From positions 62,001 to 126,000 of the forward strand of contig JAWKWA010000002.1 of assembly GCA_041397765.1 (NCBI GenBank): a stretch of DNA of 64,000 nt, given 5' to 3'. Below are positions 36,848 through 44,311 of the stretch, piece after piece. This DNA is from JAWKWA01 sp041397765. Its GTDB lineage: Bacteria; Pseudomonadota; Alphaproteobacteria; Rhizobiales; Hyphomicrobiaceae. Position 1 is the first letter of the stretch. The number at the start of each line of letters is the position of its first letter. The translations under genes were made by a program, and so were the position numbers. A model generated the notes under the pieces. The model worked only from the letters and a program-made list of their open reading frames with translations. It did not search any database and had not been told where the DNA came from.

Positions 36848-39426
36848 ATGAGGCTGAAGGGCATCGGGGAGGCTGAGCGCGCGCTCTCTCCCGGCGAGAC
36901 CCAGGCACTGCTCGATCGCAAGATCCGCTGGGTGCGGCGGGCGATCCTCGTCGAGCGCATCTGGCCGCGGCTGTGGCCGCCAATCGCCGTCATCGGCGTC
37001 TTTCCTCATCGTAGTCGCTGGCCGGCCTGTGGCCTCAGCTCGGCACCGAGATCCATCGTATCGTGCTCGGCGGTTTCGCCGTCGCCTTCCTTGCTTCACT
37101 GGTGCCGCTCGCGCGGATCTCGATGCCGGCGCGGGAGGAGGCGATGCGGCGGCTCGAGGCGACGTCCGGCGTCCCGCATCGACCGGCCACGGCCTATGAG
37201 GACAAGATCGCGACGGAGGACGGTCCGTCGGATTCGCGCCGGCTGTGGGCCGCTCACCGGGCCCGGATGGCGGCGCTGATCCGCCGCCTCAAGATGCCGA
37301 CGCCACTGCCGAGGTGGAACGCGCGATCCTTTTCGCCCTACGCGCGCTGATGCTGACCGTCCTCGGCCTGCTGGTGGTGGTCGCCGGCGATGCCGCACCC
37401 GATCGCCTCCTCTCGGCATTCCGTCTCGGCACCCAGAGCGAGGCGCTCGCCGTCCGGGTCGATGCCTGGCTGACGCCGCCGATCTATACGGGACGCCAGC
37501 CGATCATGCTCGCGAACGGCATGAAGAAGCTCGAGGCCGATGCGCAGCAGGCACGGATCATCGAGGCGCCCGAGGGCAGCCGGCTGGTGGTGCGCGCCGC
37601 CGGACCCGGCTTCGAGCGCTTCTCCGTCGATGACCTCCCCAGGCGAGGATCGGGAGCCGGTGGCGCTCGAGCGGGCCAACAGCGGACGCAGAACGTGGCG
37701 ATCGCCGAGTTCCGCCGTGAGGATCACCACGGCTGGGACGGTCCGGGTGCTCGAGAACGGCAGCGAGCGCTACAGCTGGCCGATCGTGGTGATCGACGAT
37801 CGCAATCCGAGCATCCAACTGGTGCGCGAGCCGTCGGCGGGACCGCGCGGTGCGCTGGCGCTCGCCTACCGGGTCGAGGACGACTATGGGGTGGTCGGCG
37901 CGGAGGCGGGGTTCACGCTTCTCGATCCCGTCGAGGACAAGCCGCTCGAGCTCGCCGACGGGACGAGGATCGGGCCGCTGGTCGAGGCGCCGGTGATGAT
38001 GCTGAAGCTGCCGCGGGGCGACAAGGCCAAGGCCGGCGAGGGACGAACCACCACGGATCTGACGGCCCATCCCTGGGCCGGCATGCGGGTCCGCATGGTG
38101 CTCCGCGCGCGGGACCAGGCTGGTCAGACCGGCGAGAGCACGCCGAGCGACATGGTGCTGCCGGGCCGGCCGTTCCGTCAGCCACTCGCCCGGGCACTGG
38201 TCGAGCAGCGCCGGAAACTCGCCCTGACGCCGGGTCTCGTCGACGAGGTACGCCTCGCGCTCGATGCCCTGACGATCGCGCCGGAGCGCTTCATGGCGGA
38301 TGCCCAGGTCTATCTCGGCATCCGTTCGGTGTTCTGGCGCCTGCAGTATCAGCGCGACAAGGCGGGGCTCGAAAGCGCCGTCGACCAGCTCTGGCAGATT
38401 GCGCTGAGGGTCGAGGACGGCGATCTCAGCGATGCCGAGCGACGCCTGCGCGAGGCGCAGGACCGGCTGCAGCAGGCCTTGAAGGACGGTGCGTCCGAGG
38501 AGGAGCTCAGCCAGCTCATGGCCGAGCTGCGCGATGCGCTCAACGAGTTCCTGAAGGCGCTGACCGCCGAGGCGCAGAAGAACCCCGACCAGAACGCCGA
38601 AACGCCGCAAGGCAGCTCGCGGATGACGCAGCAGGACCTCGAGCAGATGCTGAAGAGCATCGAGGAGCTGGCAAAGTCCGGCGCCACCGAGGACGCCCAG
38701 CAGATGCTCTCGGAGCTGCGCGACATGCTCGAGCGGCTGCAGGCCGGCAAGCAGGGCGAGGGCGGGCAGGCGCAGCAGCAGATGATGGAGACGCTGGAGA
38801 AGTTCGGCGGCATGATCACCCGGCAGCGCAAGCTGCTCGACGATACGTTCGACGAGCGGCGCGGCAGCGGCCGACCCGGCAGCGAGGGCCAGCGAGGCCG
38901 CCAAACGCCCGGGCAGGGAACGGCGGAGGATCCGCAGGCCGGAGGACGCGAGCAGGGCCTCGGCGAGCTCGGCCAGAGGCAGGGCGATCTGCGGCAAGAG
39001 CTCGACGACCTGATGCGCTCGATGCAGGGCCTCGGCGAGGAGGCGCGGCGGCGGTTCGACGACGCCAACGGTGCCATGGGTCAGGCCGAGCGCTCGCTGA
39101 AGGAGGGCGATCTCGACCAGGCGACGGAGGCGCAGTCGAAGGCGCTCGACGAGTTGCGCAAGGGTGCTCAGTCGATGACCGAGCAGATGATCGGCAGCCG
39201 GCAGGGGCAGTCCGGCTCGCAGCGCGCCGGTGGCGACGACCGCGATCCACTCGGGCGGCCCTCGGGAGAGGACGCGCTGATCGACAGTCAGGGCCGGGCG
39301 CTGCCGAGCGAGGTCGACGGGCAGCGGGCCCGGGCCATTCTCGAGGAATTGCGCCGCCGGCTCGGCGAGTCGACGCGGCCGGCGACCGATCTCGACTATC
39401 TTGAGCGGCTGTTGAAGAAGAACTGA
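36848..39426 (+). pseudogene. TIGR02302/DUF4175 membrane protein, broken by frameshifts
   Basis: The TIGR02302-type protein found beside lysA in Rhizobiales: two or three N-terminal membrane helices, a periplasmic domain, and a long Gln/Glu-rich helical C-terminus. Here the reading frame changes near 37000-37030, near 37300-37325 and in 37640-37740, so the N-terminal ~300 residues fall in three frames. The C-terminal ~560 residues (from about 37740 to 39426) are intact and include LRQELDDLMRSMQGLGEEAR. Each broken piece still reads as family sequence and no in-frame stop occurs, which fits recent indels or base-calling errors. Start ATG 36848 has GGAAGGATT upstream. The function is unknown but probably envelope related. 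Confidence 0.7.
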
Positions 39427-39573
39427 AGGCGGCGGGCTCATCGCCTCGGCCGGGCGAGCCGTCGGCAGGCAATCGCGCCGATGGCTCTCAGGCGATCCGG
39501 GACAGGCGGATCGCCGTTCTTTCAGCCATCAGCACGTAGGTGCTGGTCGGAAGGGGGCCCGCCGCCAGCGAGC

Positions 39574-40110
39574 TCAGCCGACGATCTCGACGGCTTCCGG
39601 GGGATGGGGGGCGGCCAGCAGGCGGAGGAGATCCTGGCGGGCGAGCGCAACGCAGCCGGCTGTCGGCGAGAGGCCGGGCCGGGCGATATGCATAAAAATG
39701 CAGCTACCCCGTCCCTGGCTGCGGCGGGCGAGGTTGTAGTCGAGGACGACCACCACATCATAGAGCCCGTCGTCGCGCCACAGCCGCTCATGGCTCGCGG
39801 GGTAGGGCAGATCGACCGGGCGGTTGTAGTTGGGATCGCCCGGCGCGTCGCACCATCCATCGCCCGGCGCGATGGGGCGGACCGGCACGTGCGCGCGGGG
39901 CGGCGCCACCTTGTCGGGACGGTAGAGCATTCCGACGATCCGCCACACGCCCATCGGCGTTCCGCCGTCGCCCTCGCGCTTCAAGGGGACGATGCCGGCG
40001 GGACCGAGGGCGCATGGATAGGTGAGATTGCCGAAACGCAGGGTTCCGCGCGCGGGATGGGCGGGCGAACGGGCGACGACAGCGTGGCGGAGCGGCCTGC
40101 TTTTTGACAC
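39574..40110 (-). CDS. L,D-transpeptidase (YkuD) family protein
   Basis: A 178-residue YkuD-domain protein. The catalytic motif is HIARPGLSPTAGCVAL (His141, Cys153), with the upstream strand block GDGGTPMGVWRI typical of the fold. These enzymes form 3-3 peptidoglycan crosslinks or attach proteins to peptidoglycan. No signal peptide is evident, so export is unclear. The start is GTG 40110. It is divergent to cenR with ~150 bases between, an arrangement that links envelope remodelling to an envelope regulator. Confidence 0.85.
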   Translation of the reverse strand: MSKSRPLRHAVVARSPAHPARGTLRFGNLTYPCALGPAGIVPLKREGDGGTPMGVWRIVGMLYRPDKVAPPRAHVPVRPIAPGDGWCDAPGDPNYNRPVDLPYPASHERLWRDDGLYDVVVVLDYNLARRSQGRGSCIFMHIARPGLSPTAGCVALARQDLLRLLAAPHPPEAVEIVG

Positions 40111-40259
40111 CGACAGGTCTTTTCGTTAGGGGGTTCCTGGCTTTCAAGGAAAGCGCGGCGAGAACTATACCGGCCCGGGCGGGCCGGCGGTAGACTGGCC
40201 GAGACAGTTCAGCAGTTCGATCTGTCCTCCCCAATCGAGACGACGCCACGGAGCGATCG

Positions 40260-40946
40260 ATGAGCGCATCACGGAAAATTCTCGTTGTGGACGATGATGA
40301 GAACCTGCGCGAATCCCTGATGGAGCAATTGGCGCCGCACGAGGATTTCGAGGCGGCCGAGCTCAGCACGGCGTCGGCCGCCATCGAGGCGGTCAAGAAG
40401 GACCGGGTGGATCTCGTCATTCTCGACGTCGGCCTGCCGGACATGGACGGGCGCGAGGCCTGCAAGATCCTGCGCCGGAACGGCTACAAGGGCCCGATCA
40501 TCATGCTGACGGGGCAGGCCTCGGAAGCCGATACGATCCTCGGGCTCGATGCCGGCGCCAACGACTATGTCGCCAAGCCGTTCCGTTTCGGCGTGCTGCT
40601 CGCGCGCATCCGGGCGCAGCTTCGCCAGCACGAGCAGAGCGAGGACGCGGTCTTCACGATCGGGCGCTACACGTTCAAGCCGGCGGCCAAGATGCTGCTC
40701 GACGAGAAGGGCGGCAAGGTGAGGCTGACCGAGAAGGAAACCTCGATCCTCAAATATCTCTATCGCGCCGACGAGAAGGTGGTGACGCGCGACGTGCTGC
40801 TGCACGAGGTGTGGGGCTACAATGCCGGGGTCACCACGCATACGCTCGAGACGCACATCTATCGCCTGCGCCAGAAGATCGAGCGCGATCCGGCCAATGC
40901 CGAGCTGCTGATCACCGAGACGGGCGGCTACAAGCTCATTCCCTGA
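40260..40946 (+). CDS. cenR: OmpR-type response regulator, probably CenR
   Basis: A 228-residue two-component regulator. The receiver domain (residues ~6-118) has the acidic pair DDDE, the phospho-acceptor Asp56 (VILDVGLPD) and Lys in YVAKPF. The winged-helix DNA-binding domain follows (LTEKETSILKYLY; HEVWGYNAGVTTHTLETHIYRLRQKIE). The GPIIMLTGQASEADTILGLDAG and wHTH blocks match CenR, the envelope regulator I recall as essential in several alphaproteobacteria. No histidine kinase (cenK) is beside it. The start has a CGGAG ribosome site. Confidence 0.85.
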   Translation: MSASRKILVVDDDENLRESLMEQLAPHEDFEAAELSTASAAIEAVKKDRVDLVILDVGLPDMDGREACKILRRNGYKGPIIMLTGQASEADTILGLDAGANDYVAKPFRFGVLLARIRAQLRQHEQSEDAVFTIGRYTFKPAAKMLLDEKGGKVRLTEKETSILKYLYRADEKVVTRDVLLHEVWGYNAGVTTHTLETHIYRLRQKIERDPANAELLITETGGYKLIP

Positions 40947-41252
40947 GGAGAGGCGCAAAGGCGCGGCGCCGGGCGGTCGGCCCGGCGGCTCCCGCCATCG
41001 GCCGCCATCAGCCTGTCACGGCCTCGCCCGCCCGGGGTGCCCTTGCCGACCGGCGGGATGTGGCGAGTCGGCCGCAGCCGCCGGCGATCCGCCAACAGGT
41101 CTTCAACAGGCCGCTCGCCGGGGTCGGGCGAATCTCCTAGCGTCCTGTCATCGAATGATTCTTTCGAGGGGCCGTGTACCCGGATGCTTTCCGGGCCCCG
41201 TCTGGTGCTTGCGTTGATCGGTTCGCAAAGTCACCCGCAGCGGGGTTGTCCC
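40947..41252 (+). other. 306-base gap with a terminator-like hairpin
   Basis: After the cenR stop a GC hairpin (GCCGGGC-GGTCG-GCCCGGC, 40968-40986) could end the transcript. The rest is GC-rich with no convincing gene. The downstream cNMP-binding gene has only a weak ribosome site (CGGGG), so its promoter is probably inside this gap but I cannot place it. Confidence 0.45.
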
Positions 41253-41798
41253 ATGTCTCCGGAAGTTCTCGTCCTGCCCATGCTCAGCGCCCAGCTCTTC
41301 ACCGGGCTGCAGCCGATGCAGCTCAAGGTGCTCGCGCTTCATGCCGACCGTGTGGCCTTCCAGGCCGGCGAGCGGCTGGTCGGCGAGGGGGAGGAGGGCG
41401 ACGCCGCCTTCCTGGTGGTGTCGGGGACGGTCGCTGCCATCGACAGCGAGACGGGCGAGACCGGCGAGCCGATGGCGGCCGGCACGGTCGTCGGCGAGAT
41501 GGCGATGTTCATCGACATGGTGCACGGCAGCTCGGTGGTCGCGCTCGAGGGCGTCGCCGCGCTCAAGTTCGAGCGGTCGATGATGACCCGCCTGATGACC
41601 GAGGACCCCGAGCTCGCGGGCCATTTCGTCGAGTGCATGCGCGAGCGACTGCTCGACACGGCGCGACGGCTGCGCGAGATCGACGAGGCGCTGCCCGACC
41701 ATGCGCCGATGCCGATCGACGACGATGTTCTCGCCGATGCGGGGGCAGGTGGCACCTCCAGCGCCTTCGACGGCGAACCGCGCTGGTCGACGCATTGA
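41253..41798 (+). CDS. Cyclic-nucleotide-binding domain protein
   Basis: A 181-residue soluble protein. Residues ~10-125 form a CRP-like cNMP-binding beta-roll: LKVLALHADRVAFQAGERLVGEGE start, then VVSGTVAAI and AGTVVGEMAMFIDMVHGSSVVAL phosphate-binding-cassette region. No HTH follows, unlike CRP/FNR, so it is not itself a DNA binder. The C-terminus is a short acidic tail. ATG 41253 was chosen because upstream sequence is not domain-like. Partner and ligand are unknown. A palindromic repeat lies just after the stop. Confidence 0.75.
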   Translation: MSPEVLVLPMLSAQLFTGLQPMQLKVLALHADRVAFQAGERLVGEGEEGDAAFLVVSGTVAAIDSETGETGEPMAAGTVVGEMAMFIDMVHGSSVVALEGVAALKFERSMMTRLMTEDPELAGHFVECMRERLLDTARRLREIDEALPDHAPMPIDDDVLADAGAGGTSSAFDGEPRWSTH

Positions 41799-41833
41799 TG
41801 CCGGTCTCAGGCGGACGCGGACGCTGGTTCGCC

Positions 41834-41901
41834 GTTAGAACGTGCTCAAAATCAATGACTTAGAGTGGGTTCATGATTCCGGTGGATCTGAACCCGCTCT
41901 A
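41834..41901. repeat. Dispersed palindromic repeat, family 2 (copy 1)
   Basis: The block GTTAGAACGTGCTCAAAATC followed by a hairpin (TTAGAGTGGGTTCA ... TGAACCCGCTCTAA) is nearly repeated at 54194-54261. It lies between the convergent cNMP-binding and xthA genes, so it could act as a terminator for both. Confidence 0.75.
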
Positions 41902-42708
41902 AAGATCGAAAGTCGCGATCACGGGCACGTGGTCCGAGGGGCGTTCCCAGCCGCGGGCCTCCTCCAAGACCTCCAGGCTTTGCGGGGCGCCGGCCAGAGC
42001 TGGCGAGACCCATACATGGTCGAGGCGGCGGCCGCGATTGGTCAAGCGCCAGTCCTTCGAGCGATAGCTCCACCAGGTGAACAGCTTCTCGTCCGGCGGC
42101 ACGAAGGCGCGCATGACGTCGTGCCAGCCATGGGCGGCGGCGAGCGCGGCCATGTGGTCGACCTCGACCGGTGTGGCTGACGACGTTCAGCATCTGGCGA
42201 TGCGACCAGACGTCGTGCTCGAGAGGCGCGATGTTGAGGTCGCCGACGAGGATCTCGACGGGCCGGCCGATGACGCTGGTCGCGACCAGCGGGCCATGGC
42301 AGCGAAATAGTCGAGCTTCTGGCGGAACTTCGGATTGCTGTCGGGATCGGGGATGTCGCCGCCGGCGGGCGCATAGACATTGTGGACGAGGACCGGCGCG
42401 CGCCTTGCGCCCCTCAAGAGCCTGACGGCGAGGTGGCGGCTCTCGCCCGTGCCGTTGAAGTCGAGGGTCTCGACGGGCTCGAGCGGCAGGCGGGATACGA
42501 TGGCGACACCGTGATAGCCACGCTGGCCGTGCACCTGGATGTGCTCGTAGCCGCGTGCCCGGAACGGCTCGAATGGGAACAGCCCATTCTCGCATTTGAT
42601 CTCCTGCAGGCAGAGGACGTCCGGACGAAAGCGGTCGAGCATGTGCTCGACGAGGCCGATGCGCAGTCTGACGGAGTTGATGTTCCAGGTGGCGAGGGAG
42701 ATCGGCAT
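41899..42708 (-). pseudogene. xthA: Exodeoxyribonuclease III, frameshifted
   Basis: The gene reads as ExoIII/XthA, the AP endonuclease and 3'-5' exonuclease of base-excision repair. The N-terminal two thirds (ISLATWNINSVRLRI, LCLQEIKCENGLFP) are in one frame to about 42290. The middle (VEILVGDLNIAPLEHDVWSH) is in a second frame for ~120 bases. The end (YTWWSYRSKDW-like segment, NRGRRLDHVWV, SDHVPVIATFDL) returns to the first frame from about 42160. The pattern needs two indels, one at 42285-42305 and one near 42165-42180 in a C-run. Family residues are otherwise intact, so sequencing error is likely; a true double frameshift would remove activity. Confidence 0.8.
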
Positions 42709-42856
42709 CGGCGGTGAGGGGGCTCGCAAGGCGGGGTGGGCGTTCGGGGCTGGTGGTGAGAATAGGGGCAGCGCGGCCGAGCGGAAAGCGGCGGATGGGC
42801 GCCCGCTCCCCGGCCGTTCGGCCGGCCCGCGTGACGGCGGCAAGGCCCGGGACACG

Positions 42857-42887
42857 AAAAAGGCGCCCAATCTTTCGACTGGGCGCC
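42857..42887 (-). terminator. Intrinsic terminator of the small RNA
   Basis: On the minus strand GGCGCCCA (42880-42887) pairs with TGGGCGCC (42862-42869) across a 10-base loop and is followed by TTTTT (42857-42861). This is the clearest Rho-independent terminator in the window. Confidence 0.8.
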
Positions 42888-42989
42888 ATAAGCGCTCGGG
42901 GCGCTTTGCGCCGGGAGGGAAGCCGGCGCCTGCAGACGTGTCATCGGCTAGACGGGGGGGCACTACCGATAAACTGACACGCCCGCTAT
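42857..42989 (-). ncRNA. Candidate small RNA with C-rich loops and own terminator
   Basis: A predicted ~133-base transcript with four stem-loops. Stem 1 pairs GTGTC/GACAC and ATCGG/CCGAT with a loop holding CCCCCCC (42954-42960). Stem 2 pairs GCGCCGG (42923-42929) with CCGGCGC (42908-42914) and exposes CUUCCCUC in the loop. Stem 3 pairs AAGCGC/GCGCUU. Stem 4 is a terminator with a U-run. The C-rich loops resemble anti-Shine-Dalgarno loops of rhizobial trans-acting RNAs. No ORF of note is present. A sigma-70-like promoter lies directly upstream. I cannot match it to a named RNA family. Confidence 0.6.
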
Positions 42990-42995
42990 GACCCA

Positions 42996-43023
42996 AAGAT
43001 AGGATGGTTCCGGCGCGGTTCAA
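42996..43023 (-). promoter_or_regulatory. Sigma-70-like promoter of the small RNA
   Basis: On the minus strand TTGAAC (43018-43023) and TATCTT (42996-43001) are separated by 16 bases. Transcription would begin near 42989. The match to TTGACA/TATAAT is 4/6 and 4/6, modest but well placed ahead of the structured RNA. Confidence 0.5.
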
Positions 43024-43159
43024 TAGCCCCGCCCGAAGAAGTCACAGAAAGTTGACGGGACAACCTTGGCCGGTCGACTGCGAAACTGGCCTGGCTCGGG
43101 CAAGGCCAGCACCCGGCGGTCGCGAGGGACCGGTCGATGCCGGGACCTCACCCGACCTG

Positions 43160-43921
43160 TCATTTCCGCTTGTTGGACACCGGGAGGAAGGGCGTCGGCT
43201 GGAACCGCGACGCAGCGGTCCGGGGCGCGTGGGCGAGATCGGCGAGCTCGACGCGGGTGTCGCCACCTTGCGGGCCGGTGATGATCCATTCCTTCAGATC
43301 GACCTGATCGCCGGCCTTAGACAGGAAGACCTTGATCTGACCCGAGGTCGGGTCGGCCTTGTCCTTCAGGGTCGCGACGATGAGGTCGGGTCCCTCGTAG
43401 ACATCGGCGATCAAGGCGTCACGGACGAGATCGACCTGCGGCTCGAGCAAAACGCGGAAGGGCGTGCTGTCGAGCGGGTAGCGGTCGGCGCTCTTGATGT
43501 CGTGGTCCTCGAAGGAGAGGTTCTCGCCGTCGGCGATGATGACCATCTTGCTGGGAGCCGCGTAGACGAAGCGGAAGCGGCCGGGCCTGCGGATGTAGAA
43601 GCGGCCCCTCTGCTGCTCGTTGGCGGCATCGGTCTGGACGAAACTGCCGTGCAGGTCGCCGAGGGCGTTGAAGTAGTCGTTGATCTTCTCGACGATGGCG
43701 AGCTGGCCGGGATCGAGGGCGACGCCATCGACGGAGCCCGCGCCCGTCACCTGCGAGCTCCAGGCCGAGCCGACGCCGACGGGATTGCTCGCCGTTCCGC
43801 CCTCGGTCGTGCCGGTGGTGGTCTGGGCGCTCGCCAGGGTCGGCACGGAGAGCACGAGCGCGGCGGCGAAGGCCATGGCAAGGGCCCGGGCGCGCGGCGC
43901 CAGCATACGGAGATCGATCAT
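43160..43921 (-). CDS. lolA: LolA-family outer-membrane lipoprotein carrier
   Basis: A 253-residue periplasmic protein. A Sec signal peptide (cleavage near TLASA-QT) and a Thr/Gly-rich linker precede the LolA domain. The domain begins GQLAIVEKINDYFNAL and contains GSFVQTDAANEQQRGRFYIRRPGRFRF, typical of LolA. It ferries lipoproteins from LolCDE to the outer membrane. ATG 43921 was chosen on the GGAGCAGGAT site; ATG 43942 is upstream. It lies downstream of the ftsK-like gene across a 390-base gap in the same orientation. Confidence 0.9.
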   Translation of the reverse strand: MIDLRMLAPRARALAMAFAAALVLSVPTLASAQTTTGTTEGGTASNPVGVGSAWSSQVTGAGSVDGVALDPGQLAIVEKINDYFNALGDLHGSFVQTDAANEQQRGRFYIRRPGRFRFVYAAPSKMVIIADGENLSFEDHDIKSADRYPLDSTPFRVLLEPQVDLVRDALIADVYEGPDLIVATLKDKADPTSGQIKVFLSKAGDQVDLKEWIITGPQGGDTRVELADLAHAPRTAASRFQPTPFLPVSNKRK

Positions 43922-44311
43922 ATCCTGCTCCAGGAAATCCACGTGACGGCAGCGGCTTCAAGCCAGGACGCCGGGAGACGGGGTCATCGCGAACATGTCC
44001 ACCGCAATCCCCGCCGGAGCCCCGGCCCGATCGAGAGGGGTGAGCCGGCTTTCCAGCCTCGTCCTCTCGCATGATCTTGCGACGGATCGGTGGCGGTCCC
44101 GACGCAGAAACGCGCCCCCGCGCAAGAAACCCGTACCGCCATGCCACGCCTCGGTCAGGCCTGGCAAGGAGGCCGGCATCCGTGCGCATGCGAGCCGGCA
44201 TCGGCCGGATGCGGCGCGATCCTAGTCGGGCGACCCCGCGGCGCAAGGCGACACCTTGTGCTTTCCCACGGGATTTTGCAGCAAATGCGGCAGGCCTGCG
44301 ACGCCTGGCGC
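43922..44311 (-). other. 390-base gap between the ftsK-like gene and lolA
   Basis: Minus-strand spacer without a convincing gene. A 73-codon ORF (43958-44179) has unlike composition and no ribosome site, so I leave it out. A short palindrome (GCATTTGCTGCAAAAT region near 44272-44288) lies close to the ftsK-like stop. The lolA promoter should be in this gap. Confidence 0.45.

Noticed and set aside
37558..39441. 627-codon minus-strand ORF
   Set aside because: Leu-rich shadow of the Gln/Glu-rich DUF4175 C-terminus; the plus frame matches the family.
42857..42989. 6S RNA
   Set aside because: The transcript lacks the long rod with a central bubble, and its location differs from known 6S loci.
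43958..44179. 73-codon minus-strand ORF between ftsK and lolA
   Set aside because: No ribosome site, odd composition and no resemblance to any family I know.
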